A stretch of 64,000 nt of DNA from G965233625 sp965233625 (GTDB lineage Bacteria; Planctomycetota; Planctomycetia; Pirellulales; Pirellulaceae), in contig OZ247499.1 of assembly GCA_965233625.1 (NCBI GenBank), positions 4,960,001-5,024,000 on the forward strand, read 5' to 3'. Every line of letters begins with the position of its first letter. Position 1 is the stretch's first letter. The position numbers and the translations under genes are program-made. The notes beneath the pieces are model-generated. The model saw only the letters and a program-made list of their open reading frames with translations, was not told the origin of the DNA and did no database searches. Shown here in pieces: positions 43,330 to 51,419 of the stretch.

Positions 43330-46149
43330 TTAGTAAACGAACAGAAACTCATTGCTGTTCATCAACAGCAGGCAGACGTCCGCCAGGGCGCGGGTTTCGG
43401 CGCTGACCGTGGCGGGCTTGGCGTCAGGCACGTAGTCGTTGAAGACGTTGAGCTTCTCGACAAATTCAAACGGTTCGCCGGTGAATTCTTCGACCAGCGA
43501 TCGCGTGACCTGCCGCGGATACTTCACCGGCTGAGGCTGATGCTGCTGATGATACGCCGCCATCTTCCCGTAGTATTTCAGCAGCGACGCCTGTTCACGG
43601 GCGCTTGCCTGGCGACCGTAGGCCAGTTCAATCGCCCGGCTGATCTGCGCGGCTGCGGTGGCGGGCTGTTCTTTTTGCAGCCGCAGGGCGAAGGCGATGG
43701 AACGGTCGGTCATCACGGTGCTGTTCATCAGGGTGAACGCCTGCGGTGTGACCGAAGACGAGTCGCGCAGTTCGCACGATTCGTTCGGGTTGGGCAGGTT
43801 CATAATCTCGAGAAACGGATCGGCCTGCCCGCGGACGCGGTAGGCGTAGATCGTGCGGCGGTTGCGCTCCGCCGGTGTGCGGGAAGGCTGATGCGCCGGC
43901 GCGATGGAGAACTGAATCATCCGCGGTTGCAGGGCCACTTCCATATTGATCTCGGGCATGATCGGCACGCCGCCCATTTCGCGGTTCAGTTCACCGCTGA
44001 TCTGCAGCATGCTGTCGCGGAGTTCTTCCGCCGTCAGCCGCCGGGGCGGGAACGAAGCCAGCAGCTTGTTCTCTGCATCCACGGTGCGTTGCCGTTTGAG
44101 ATCCGCCGCGTGGCTCGACCGCCGGTATACGTCTGAAGTCATGATCAGCCGGTGCAGGCGTTTGACCTTCCAGCCGTTCTCAATAAAGTCTGCCGTCAGC
44201 CAGTCCAGCAATTGCGGGTGCGTGGGCTTCTCACCTTTGGCGCCGAAGTTATTGGCTGTCTTCACCAGTCCTTTGCCAAAGTGCTGCGCCCAGATGCGGT
44301 TGACAAAAGAACGCGCCGTCAGCGGGTTACGGTCATCGGCAATCCATTGGGCCAGGGCCAGCCGGCGGCCGCTTTGCTCCGTGGTGATCTGCCACGGCTT
44401 ACCGTTCTGTCCCGGCGCTGGCACGCCCGTCGCGCTGAGAACACCCGGCGTGGCAGCTTGCAGAGGCGCCTCCAGCGAACCGCCGCCGAGGATGAAGTTC
44501 TGCGGGCGCCACTTCTTGTCACTGCCTTTGGGCGCGCGGAGTTTGCGGGCGTTCTTCCAGGTGTCTTTGCCGTTGTACACGGTCTGCGCCATCGGCTGGT
44601 AACGCTCCAGACGCCGCTCCCAGATCCACACATCCTGCTTGCGGACCTTCATCACACCCTTCTCTTCGGGCGATAAGCCGACATGACGCGGCGGCTTCTT
44701 GTCTTCCGGATCTTTCTGCCGGGCGGCCTCGTTCTTGTAGGGGAGCTTATGTTCGGCGTACCACTTCTTCGCCGCGGCTTCCTGCTTGTTGTAGACCTTG
44801 TTGTACTCGGCGGTGGCGTATTCAAACAGTTCCTGCGTCAGCTTCTTTTTGGCGGCAAAGCCGTTGCGGTTTTCCTGCGGCAGAAACGCCACGTCCATCT
44901 CCGCGGGCTGCGTTGTGGCGAACGCGGCGTACATGTTGTAGTAGTCGCGAGTCGGTAGCGGATCAAACTTATGGTCGTGGCACTTGCAGCAACGCATGGG
45001 CATGGAAAGAAAAGTCTGCCCCGTGTTGTGCACCAGATCATCCAGGTAAATCTGCCGCGCTTCGTCCTGGGGAATCATCGCTGTGCCCCACGGACCCATG
45101 CGCAACAGGCCGGTGGCCAGACGTGCTTCGGCGTCGCCGGGGCGAAGTTCATCGCCTGCCAGTTGTTCCAGGATGAACGTCTTATAAGGCTTGTCTTTAT
45201 TGAAACTGCGGATCACATAGTCGCGATAGCGCCAGGCGTTGGACCGTTCGTAGTCGTTAGAAAAACCGGCCGTGTCCGCATACCGCACCACATCCAGCCA
45301 GTGCTGCGCCGCCCGTTCGCCGTAGTGCGGGCTTGCCAGCAGCCGGTCAATCAATTGCTTCCACGCCTGCTGCGGGTTCTTTTTAGAAGCAGTTTCAAAC
45401 GCGGCGATTTCTTCTGGTGTGGGCGGCAGACCAGTCAAGTCGTACGTTGCGCGGCGGATCAGTGTGCGGGAGCTGGCGGCGCCGGCGGGCGGAAGCTGCG
45501 CCTGTTGCAGACGGCGGTTGATGAAGTAATCGACCGGGTGTTCATCCTTGCTGGGGATGTCGATCTTCTTCAACGGCTGGAAGGCCCACAGGTCTTCGCG
45601 CTGGTAGCGGCGATAGGTCCAGTCTTCGGAAAGGCCGCCGCTGGTGGAAACAATCAGGCCGTCCTCGTTCTCCACCACGGCCCATTCACCACGCTGAATT
45701 TCGCGCTGTCGTTTTTCGCTTGGCCACGGGGCGCCGGCGGCGATCCATTTGCGGAAGTATTCCGTTTCGTGCTTGGCTAAGCGGTCGTTTTCTTTGGGCG
45801 GCATTTCGTAGCCGTCCCACAGGATCGCCTGATAAAGCGGGCTTTCGTGCGGCTTGCCAGGTATAAGGGATGGCTCTTCGGACTCGCCGCCTTTGAGCAT
45901 GCCTTCGCGAGTCAGCAGGTTGTAATCGCCGCGGACGTCGTCCGGGTCCTGGCCGTGGCAGCCGAAGCACTTCACTTTCAACAGCGGCAGAACACGCAGC
46001 GTGAACAGGCGTTCGGCGGCTGCGGGTGTGAGTTTCGCGTGCGGTTTCTCACCGGCTGGTTCATCGGCAAGCAGCGGTGCTGCCAGCATGCAGATGCTGA
46101 ACATCAACATTGCTGGTAGGGCCGGGATATTACGGGGCGCCATGTTCAT
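43330..46149 (-). CDS. PSD1 cytochrome-c / DUF1549 / DUF1553 protein
   Basis: A 939-residue exported protein. Signal peptide about 8-28. A planctomycete-type cytochrome c domain (about 45-150) carries the haem motif CFGCH (61-65) with a likely Met ligand in YEMPPKEND. DUF1549 follows (about 235-440: RRATYDLTGLPPTPEEIAAF, HWLDVVRYADTAG) and includes a second CxxCH-like site, CCKCHDHKFDP. DUF1553 (about 630-925) has NRIWAQHFGKGLVKTANNFG and FPPRRLTAEELRDSML. Role unknown; electron transfer linked to polysaccharide attack is often suggested. AAGGA precedes the ATG at 46149 (alternative at 46143), and the start lies inside the end of the FecR/LamG gene, so translation is coupled. Confidence 0.9.
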   Translation of the reverse strand: MNMAPRNIPALPAMLMFSICMLAAPLLADEPAGEKPHAKLTPAAAERLFTLRVLPLLKVKCFGCHGQDPDDVRGDYNLLTREGMLKGGESEEPSLIPGKPHESPLYQAILWDGYEMPPKENDRLAKHETEYFRKWIAAGAPWPSEKRQREIQRGEWAVVENEDGLIVSTSGGLSEDWTYRRYQREDLWAFQPLKKIDIPSKDEHPVDYFINRRLQQAQLPPAGAASSRTLIRRATYDLTGLPPTPEEIAAFETASKKNPQQAWKQLIDRLLASPHYGERAAQHWLDVVRYADTAGFSNDYERSNAWRYRDYVIRSFNKDKPYKTFILEQLAGDELRPGDAEARLATGLLRMGPWGTAMIPQDEARQIYLDDLVHNTGQTFLSMPMRCCKCHDHKFDPLPTRDYYNMYAAFATTQPAEMDVAFLPQENRNGFAAKKKLTQELFEYATAEYNKVYNKQEAAAKKWYAEHKLPYKNEAARQKDPEDKKPPRHVGLSPEEKGVMKVRKQDVWIWERRLERYQPMAQTVYNGKDTWKNARKLRAPKGSDKKWRPQNFILGGGSLEAPLQAATPGVLSATGVPAPGQNGKPWQITTEQSGRRLALAQWIADDRNPLTARSFVNRIWAQHFGKGLVKTANNFGAKGEKPTHPQLLDWLTADFIENGWKVKRLHRLIMTSDVYRRSSHAADLKRQRTVDAENKLLASFPPRRLTAEELRDSMLQISGELNREMGGVPIMPEINMEVALQPRMIQFSIAPAHQPSRTPAERNRRTIYAYRVRGQADPFLEIMNLPNPNESCELRDSSSVTPQAFTLMNSTVMTDRSIAFALRLQKEQPATAAAQISRAIELAYGRQASAREQASLLKYYGKMAAYHQQHQPQPVKYPRQVTRSLVEEFTGEPFEFVEKLNVFNDYVPDAKPATVSAETRALADVCLLLMNSNEFLFVY

Positions 46150-47797
46150 ACATATCCTTAATTTCTGTGGCAGACAGCGTGGCGGCGAAGATTGCGAATT
46201 CGTCGATGCTGCCATTTAAGTTACGGATGGCGAAGCCGGCGTCGGGCCGCGTGGGGCTGGACCAGTTGCCCAGCGAGGCGGCGCCGATGCGTGTTGTTTT
46301 TACGCGTAGGTCTGCGGGCACCGTTTCCTGATGCAGCAGCTTGCCATTGAGATAGTGCGAAACCTCACCCGTGCGGGCGTTATACGTGGTGGCAATGTGC
46401 TGCCACTTGCCGCTCATCGAAGGCCGCCAGAACGAAGGCGACCGCACCGGATGATGCGTTGGTCCGGGGAGCTGCCCGCCCTTGCCATCGGTGTCTGCTT
46501 TAGAACGGACGGAGAAGAAGAGCTGACCGGTATCCAGGATCTGCCAGTGCGGCTCTCCCTGGTTGTAATGGTCGGTCAGGAACAGCGAGTTGTACCAGCG
46601 GTCCAGCGAATCAATCTTCACCCAGCAGCAGAACGAAAGCGATGCATACTCGCCCGGCACATTCACACGCACACGGTCTGCGGGCTGTTTGAATTCAAGC
46701 GCCGTTTTCTGCGCCCACCGGCCGGCAAGATGCCGCGCGCCGACGATGGCGCCATCCAGGTCGGTGTTGGCGGGCGTTGTGCTGCATGGCAACCGGCGCT
46801 GTTGAGCGTGCTGCTGATCGAAGGCGTAATACAGCACCAGCCGCGGGTCTTTTCTCAACTGCTCCGACCAGGTGCTCCACCGCTCGAACCGCGCGTTGTC
46901 CTGGCCGTCAGCCCGCGAAGCGAGTGCGGCGATATCGACAAATTCCTGCGGCTTGGCGTCTGATGGTTGAAACTCGCCCGCGGCGGTGCGAGTGAGCGCC
47001 TGTCCGGCGGTGAGCAGGCGTTTCTCTGCAGCCGGGTGATGCAACTGCACCTCGCCGTCAAACACCTGTACGCTGCTACCCTGGTCAGAAACCGAGAGCG
47101 CGAATTCGGTGCCGAGGTCCACCACCTTCATATCGTCCACTTCCAGCGAGAAGCCCCTTGCGGCGGGCGGAACCATGGCGCGTAACCGGCCGCTGCGCAC
47201 CCGCGCCTGCGCGGCGGATTGCAGTTGCAGTTCCGCCGGTCCTTCGACCACGACGGTGGCGCCGGAGAAGAATTCAATCTGCGCGTGCCCGGACTCCAGC
47301 GCGAACAGGCCCGGCTTGAGCGCTTCGCCCGTCTGCAAAGGTTGCTGGCCCGGCTTCCAGCGTGCATCGACCAGTCGCGTGAGAATCGCCACGCCGTGTG
47401 CCTGGGCCTCGTCCCCGGCGTCGCGCGCCGATGGCAGCGCGGCAAGGGGCGTGTTGTTGTTCGCTGGCCAGAAGCTACGCGCCGCCCACCATCCGCCGGC
47501 GGCAATAAGTATCAAAGCAGCCGCCGATACCGCCAGCAGCCAGCGGTTGCTGGTGCTGAAACCGGGTTGCGGCGTTGGGGGAGTCTTCTTCGCAAGGCTG
47601 ATAGCAGGCGCTCCGGCCAGACCAGCGTCCGACTCCAGGTGCATGGCGGCAGTCAAAGCCTGATATTGGGCGAAGTGCTCGCGGGCGGCCTCGCTGCTGT
47701 GCAGGATTTCCTGCAACCGCTGGAGATCTGCGTCCGAGATATCGCCGCATTCCCAGTCCAGTAGCAGCGCGTCTAGTTCGTTCAGTTCCGCGTTCAT
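46130..47797 (-). CDS. FecR-type anti-sigma-like membrane protein with LamG domain
   Basis: A 555-residue protein. The N-terminus (about 1-80) is cytoplasmic and has the zinc-free anti-sigma-like helices LNELDALLLDWECGDISDADLQRLQEIL split by turns. One membrane helix follows (about 85-108). The FecR domain comes next (about 160-270: FFSGATVVVEGPAELQL, MKVVDLGTEFALSV, VQVFDGEVQL), then a concanavalin-like LamG domain (about 325-545). It probably controls the sigma factor encoded immediately upstream (2-base gap after its TGA; GGAGGG lies within that gene's end). The LamG part suggests that an external glycan is the signal. Confidence 0.88.
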   Translation of the reverse strand: MNAELNELDALLLDWECGDISDADLQRLQEILHSSEAAREHFAQYQALTAAMHLESDAGLAGAPAISLAKKTPPTPQPGFSTSNRWLLAVSAAALILIAAGGWWAARSFWPANNNTPLAALPSARDAGDEAQAHGVAILTRLVDARWKPGQQPLQTGEALKPGLFALESGHAQIEFFSGATVVVEGPAELQLQSAAQARVRSGRLRAMVPPAARGFSLEVDDMKVVDLGTEFALSVSDQGSSVQVFDGEVQLHHPAAEKRLLTAGQALTRTAAGEFQPSDAKPQEFVDIAALASRADGQDNARFERWSTWSEQLRKDPRLVLYYAFDQQHAQQRRLPCSTTPANTDLDGAIVGARHLAGRWAQKTALEFKQPADRVRVNVPGEYASLSFCCWVKIDSLDRWYNSLFLTDHYNQGEPHWQILDTGQLFFSVRSKADTDGKGGQLPGPTHHPVRSPSFWRPSMSGKWQHIATTYNARTGEVSHYLNGKLLHQETVPADLRVKTTRIGAASLGNWSSPTRPDAGFAIRNLNGSIDEFAIFAATLSATEIKDMYEHGAP

Positions 47798-47799
47798 GT

Positions 47800-48315
47800 T
47801 CAACCCTCCGCCGCGATCTGCTGCTGAATGCACTCTGCCAGACGCCGGCGGATACGCATGATCGCCATCTTGATGGCGCCTACGGGTTTGCCTGCCTGCG
47901 AAGCGATTTCGGCAATGGGCCTGGATTGAAAGTATCGCTGCTCAATCATCTGCTGATGGTGTGGCTGTAACTGCTGTAAGCACGGCCGCAACGCCTGGCC
48001 GGCAGCATCCAGCGTCTGCATCTGCTGCTGCACCGCGGTGCTAAGTTTTTCGGCCAGAGTCTCGTCCAGCAGCACGCGATCGCGCTGGCGGTCGCGCAGA
48101 TGGGCCATCACCTGAAACCGCGCAATGGCAAACGCCCAGGGCAGGAACGGCCGCGAAGGATCGAACTCGTCAATCTTCCGCCAGAGCACCAGATTGGTCT
48201 CCTGCACCACATCCGCCGCGCGGCTACGATCGCCCAGCAACGAATACACATAACCGAACAGCCGGTTCTGGCTGCCGGTAAGTTGCTGAACAAATTCTTC
48301 TGCAGCATCCGCCAT
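47800..48315 (-). CDS. ECF sigma factor, Rhodopirellula/Verrucomicrobium type
   Basis: A 171-residue sigma-70 family protein. Region 2 reads LFGYVYSLLGDRSRAADVVQ and PSRPFLPWAFAIARFQVMAH; region 4 reads RYFQSRPIAEIASQAGKPVG. This subgroup typically sits beside FecR, DUF1549 and DUF1501 genes, as it does here. It heads the four-gene operon, so it may activate its own transcription. No promoter was identified confidently. The ATG at 48315 has AAGGGTGA upstream at a long spacing. Confidence 0.9.
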   Translation of the reverse strand: MADAAEEFVQQLTGSQNRLFGYVYSLLGDRSRAADVVQETNLVLWRKIDEFDPSRPFLPWAFAIARFQVMAHLRDRQRDRVLLDETLAEKLSTAVQQQMQTLDAAGQALRPCLQQLQPHHQQMIEQRYFQSRPIAEIASQAGKPVGAIKMAIMRIRRRLAECIQQQIAAEG

Positions 48316-48544
48316 AAATCTACTGCATCACCCTTCCACACAGGTGTTGTGATTTCTTTCTATTTAAGCTTGTCTAGGGGCAGTTACCACTTTCCCGGCA
48401 GAGGTAACGCACATTTTCAGAGAATGTTCAAAATAACCTGCAAGAAGCGGCCATTGCCGTTATTTTGGACGAAAAGAATGCCCGGTAAGCACGCAGAGAG
48501 CGCGTCGCCCACAAAAATAGTCTTTCGCTGGCGTCTGAATAAAT

Positions 48545-48922
48545 ATGTTCGACTTCATAAAACGATTATTCGCTCCGCAACGGAAGCCGTTTGGTTACGC
48601 GCCGGTTATTGGAGGCGGCAAGACCGTCCGGGAAATCAGGATTGGTGAATTTGACGCCCGGCTTATCACAGACATCGAATCGACCGGCATGGTTGAATAC
48701 ACGCACATCCTTGCCGTCTTTGACAGCAACGGAGATCCCGTGTTTTTCGCAGCCGCGGAGGTGAACTCCATGGCCGCAGAATTCGGCGGCGGCTCGCATT
48801 TCCTGGGAATTTTCGACGGCAGCGGTCATGCTTCGCTAAGCGACGACGACAAGTGGGCGGACCTGGACACCTTCGCCAATGCAGCCGTCGATATTGTGAA
48901 GAAGCACTTTGCAATAGCTTAG
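48545..48922 (+). CDS. Hypothetical protein, 125 residues
   Basis: Unknown family. The N-terminus MFDFIKRLF is amphipathic. Residues about 25-90 look like alternating strands (EIRIGEFDARLITDI, YTHILAVFDSNGDPVFFAAAEV), followed by an acidic loop (SLSDDDKW) and a C-terminal helix. No signal peptide. The pattern suggests a small cytosolic alpha/beta protein. Codon use and length support a real gene although no Shine-Dalgarno is visible. It converges on the Gfo/Idh/MocA gene with a 141-base gap. Confidence 0.6.
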   Translation: MFDFIKRLFAPQRKPFGYAPVIGGGKTVREIRIGEFDARLITDIESTGMVEYTHILAVFDSNGDPVFFAAAEVNSMAAEFGGGSHFLGIFDGSGHASLSDDDKWADLDTFANAAVDIVKKHFAIA

Positions 48923-49063
48923 GCAAAAGGTTCGACGGCTAGCTGTCATGCGGCAGGCAGACGTTTGCCCTAAGTTTGCGTTGTCACCACGCAAACGCGC
49001 CTCAGCACGTCGCGCCGAGTTAATGCGACGTGCAGCAGCTTTCAGAGTCTTACGGCTGCCGGC

Positions 49064-50182
49064 CTACCCCAGCGTGAATTCTGGCAGCCTTACGATCTCG
49101 CCGCCTTTGGTGGCGGACTCGTGGGCGCAGATGCCGACGCAGGTCCAGTTGGCGCTGGTGACGGCGTTGGGCATCGGGTCGCGGTCTTCTAATAGGGCGG
49201 TGACAAATTCGTGCACCAGGTGGGGGTGCGAACCGCCGTGGCCGCCGCCTTGGATGAACGAGAGATGCTGGTCGTCGTGAATTTCGGCCGGCATCGTGAA
49301 CTTCTGAATCTCAGCTGGCAGCAGCGAAGCGAAGTCGGGTACTTCGACCTTGGATGGGATTTCCGGCTCTGGCTTCTTGGCGGTGTGGATCAGATGCGGT
49401 TCGTTTTCGACCAGGGTCCACTCGAAGCTTTTCTTTGTGCCGTAGACGTCGAAGCTTTCGCGGTACTGGCGGGCGACATCGTACAGGAACCGCCAGATGT
49501 GCGCCGTGAGATCGCTGTCTTTGATTTTGATGTGGCAGGTTTCTACAGCGAACTTGTTGCCAGACTTTTCGGCGATATCATCACGCACCGTACCGGAGCC
49601 GAAGCAACTGACGTATTCCGCCAGGCCATCGACCAGCCCCAGACACGGGCTGACCGCGTGCGTGGCGTAGTGCATGGGGATCATCTCTTCCCAGTAGCTG
49701 GGCCAGCCATCCATATCCTGCGGATGCGACGCGGCCAGATGCTGGATCTTGCCCAGTTCGCCCTTGGTGTAAAGATCTTTGATAAAGAGATACTCGCGGC
49801 TGTAGACCACCGTTTCAGCCATCATGTATTTTAGGCCGGTCTGCTGCACCTTCTCGACAATTTTCTGACAGTCCTCAATAGTGGTCGCCATGGGCACCGT
49901 GCACATCACATGCTTGCCGGCATCCAGCGCCTGTAAAGACATCCAGGCGTGATCCGGGATCGGGCTGTTGATGTGAACGAAGTCGATATCCGGATCGGCC
50001 AGGACGTCTTCGTATTTCGTGAAGCGTTTCTCAATGCCGAACTGTTCGCCTGTTTTCGCAAGCTCTGCTTCGTTGCGGCGACAGATGGCGGTGACGTTCG
50101 CCTGCGGGTGAGCCTGATAGATTGGAATAAACTCGGCGCCAAATCCTAGACCGATCATGGCGGCGTTTATCGTTCGACTCAT
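49064..50182 (-). CDS. Gfo/Idh/MocA-family oxidoreductase, second copy
   Basis: A 372-residue NAD(P)-dependent oxidoreductase: Rossmann start NAAMIGLGFGAEFIPIYQ, DPDIDFVHINSPIPDH, then CTVPMATT in the place of the usual EKPxA motif, with no conserved lysine there. The C-terminal domain has HYATHAVSPCLGLVDGLAEY and GGGHGGSHPHLVHEFV, a His-rich stretch that may bind a metal. The loss of the EKP lysine makes the reaction doubtful compared with typical members. The ATG at 50182 has AGGAGA 6 bases upstream; an ATG two codons earlier is too close to it. Only distantly like the copy at 33.5 kb. Confidence 0.85.
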   Translation of the reverse strand: MSRTINAAMIGLGFGAEFIPIYQAHPQANVTAICRRNEAELAKTGEQFGIEKRFTKYEDVLADPDIDFVHINSPIPDHAWMSLQALDAGKHVMCTVPMATTIEDCQKIVEKVQQTGLKYMMAETVVYSREYLFIKDLYTKGELGKIQHLAASHPQDMDGWPSYWEEMIPMHYATHAVSPCLGLVDGLAEYVSCFGSGTVRDDIAEKSGNKFAVETCHIKIKDSDLTAHIWRFLYDVARQYRESFDVYGTKKSFEWTLVENEPHLIHTAKKPEPEIPSKVEVPDFASLLPAEIQKFTMPAEIHDDQHLSFIQGGGHGGSHPHLVHEFVTALLEDRDPMPNAVTSANWTCVGICAHESATKGGEIVRLPEFTLG

Positions 50183-50473
50183 CTGCATTCTCCTGAGGTC
50201 TGGTCTGCGGAATAGAATTACCTGACAAGGCTGATAACGCCGCGGGTTACGTGCTCCATCACGGCGGCGATACGTGTGACTATCAGTAGCAGAAGATTAC
50301 CACAATTGCGTTGCAGGCACGCGCCACCGGGAGTTACATTTTTTAACGGGTGCGGATGTGCCGGATAGTTATGCCGTTATTCGCATGCGGCCGGAAAATT
50401 CGCCACTTGAAGAATGGGTGTACTGGTCTACAACATGGTGGAAGCATCTGCACCCTTTGAGAAAGTTATTGCC

Positions 50474-51385
50474 ATGAAGATTGCTGTCACAGGATCAACC
50501 GGCCTTGTCGGCCAGGCGTTTATCGACGCGGCCAAACAGGCTGGCGACGAGATCGTCCGCGTGGTGCGGCGTGATCCGCAGCCCGGCGATTGCCTGTGGA
50601 GCGTGACGGATGGCACGATCGACGCGGCGGCTCTGGAAGGTGTTGATGCCGTGTTGCACCTGGCCGGTGAGAACATTGCCGAAGGAAGCTGGACCGACGC
50701 CAAGAAGAAACGCATTTTAGAAAGCCGTAGCAAAGGCACGCAACTGATTGCGGAAACGATTGCAAAGCTGGAGAACCCGCCCCAGGTGCTGGTCTCTGCT
50801 TCGGCCACTGGCTACTACGGCACTCGCGGCGACGAGGTGCTGACCGAAGCGTCAGAGCCGGGCGAAGGATTCCTGGTGGATGTCTGCACGCAGTGGGAAC
50901 AATCTGCAGAGCCGGCGCGGGCCGCGGGCATCCGCGTGGCGCATCCACGCATCGGCCTGGTCCTCACGCCCAAAGGCGCCGCGCTGAAGAAGATGCTGCT
51001 GCCCTTTAAGATGGGCGCCGGGGGCCGCGTGGGCAGCGGCAAGCAGTGGTGGAGCTGGATCACGCTGCCCGACCTGATTGGCACCTTCCGCTTCGCCATC
51101 GAGACAGAATCGTTGAGCGGCCCCTACAACGCCGTATCGCCACAGCCGGTGACCAATGCAGAGTTCACCAAAGTGCTGGCCAAGGTTCTATCACGCCCGG
51201 CATTCATCCCGGCGCCCGCTTTCGGCCTCCGCCTGCTGCTAGGTCAGATGGCCGACGATCTCCTGCTGGCCAGCACCCGCGTAGAACCCGTGGTCCTGCA
51301 GCAGGCCGGTTACAACTTCAAACACTCCGACCTAGAAGCCGCCCTGCGCGATCTTCTCGACCGCCCGGCCAAGGCCTCAGCTTAA
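50474..51385 (+). CDS. TIGR01777-family NAD-dependent epimerase-like protein
   Basis: A 303-residue extended SDR protein of the YfcH/SulA-like family. Start MKIAVTGSTGLVGQAFIDAA, then VDAVLHLAGENIAEGSWTDA, KGTQLIAETIA, SASATGYYGTRGDEVL and RIGLVLTPKGAALKKMLLPF, all typical of TIGR01777. The C-terminus (PFIPAPAFGLRLLLGQMADDLL-like block split by turns) also fits. The substrate is unknown across the family. The ATG at 50474 is preferred; the upstream frame from 50414 lacks family residues. Converges on the PSD1 gene with a 34-base gap. Confidence 0.88.
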   Translation: MKIAVTGSTGLVGQAFIDAAKQAGDEIVRVVRRDPQPGDCLWSVTDGTIDAAALEGVDAVLHLAGENIAEGSWTDAKKKRILESRSKGTQLIAETIAKLENPPQVLVSASATGYYGTRGDEVLTEASEPGEGFLVDVCTQWEQSAEPARAAGIRVAHPRIGLVLTPKGAALKKMLLPFKMGAGGRVGSGKQWWSWITLPDLIGTFRFAIETESLSGPYNAVSPQPVTNAEFTKVLAKVLSRPAFIPAPAFGLRLLLGQMADDLLLASTRVEPVVLQQAGYNFKHSDLEAALRDLLDRPAKASA

Positions 51386-51419
51386 GCGGCTTGGCTCCAC
51401 CGCTTCAGCCAGCGGATCA

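Noticed and set aside
48920..48960. GGTTCGA followed by a short stem, resembling a tRNA T-arm
   Set aside because: No acceptor stem, anticodon arm or D-arm could be placed around it.
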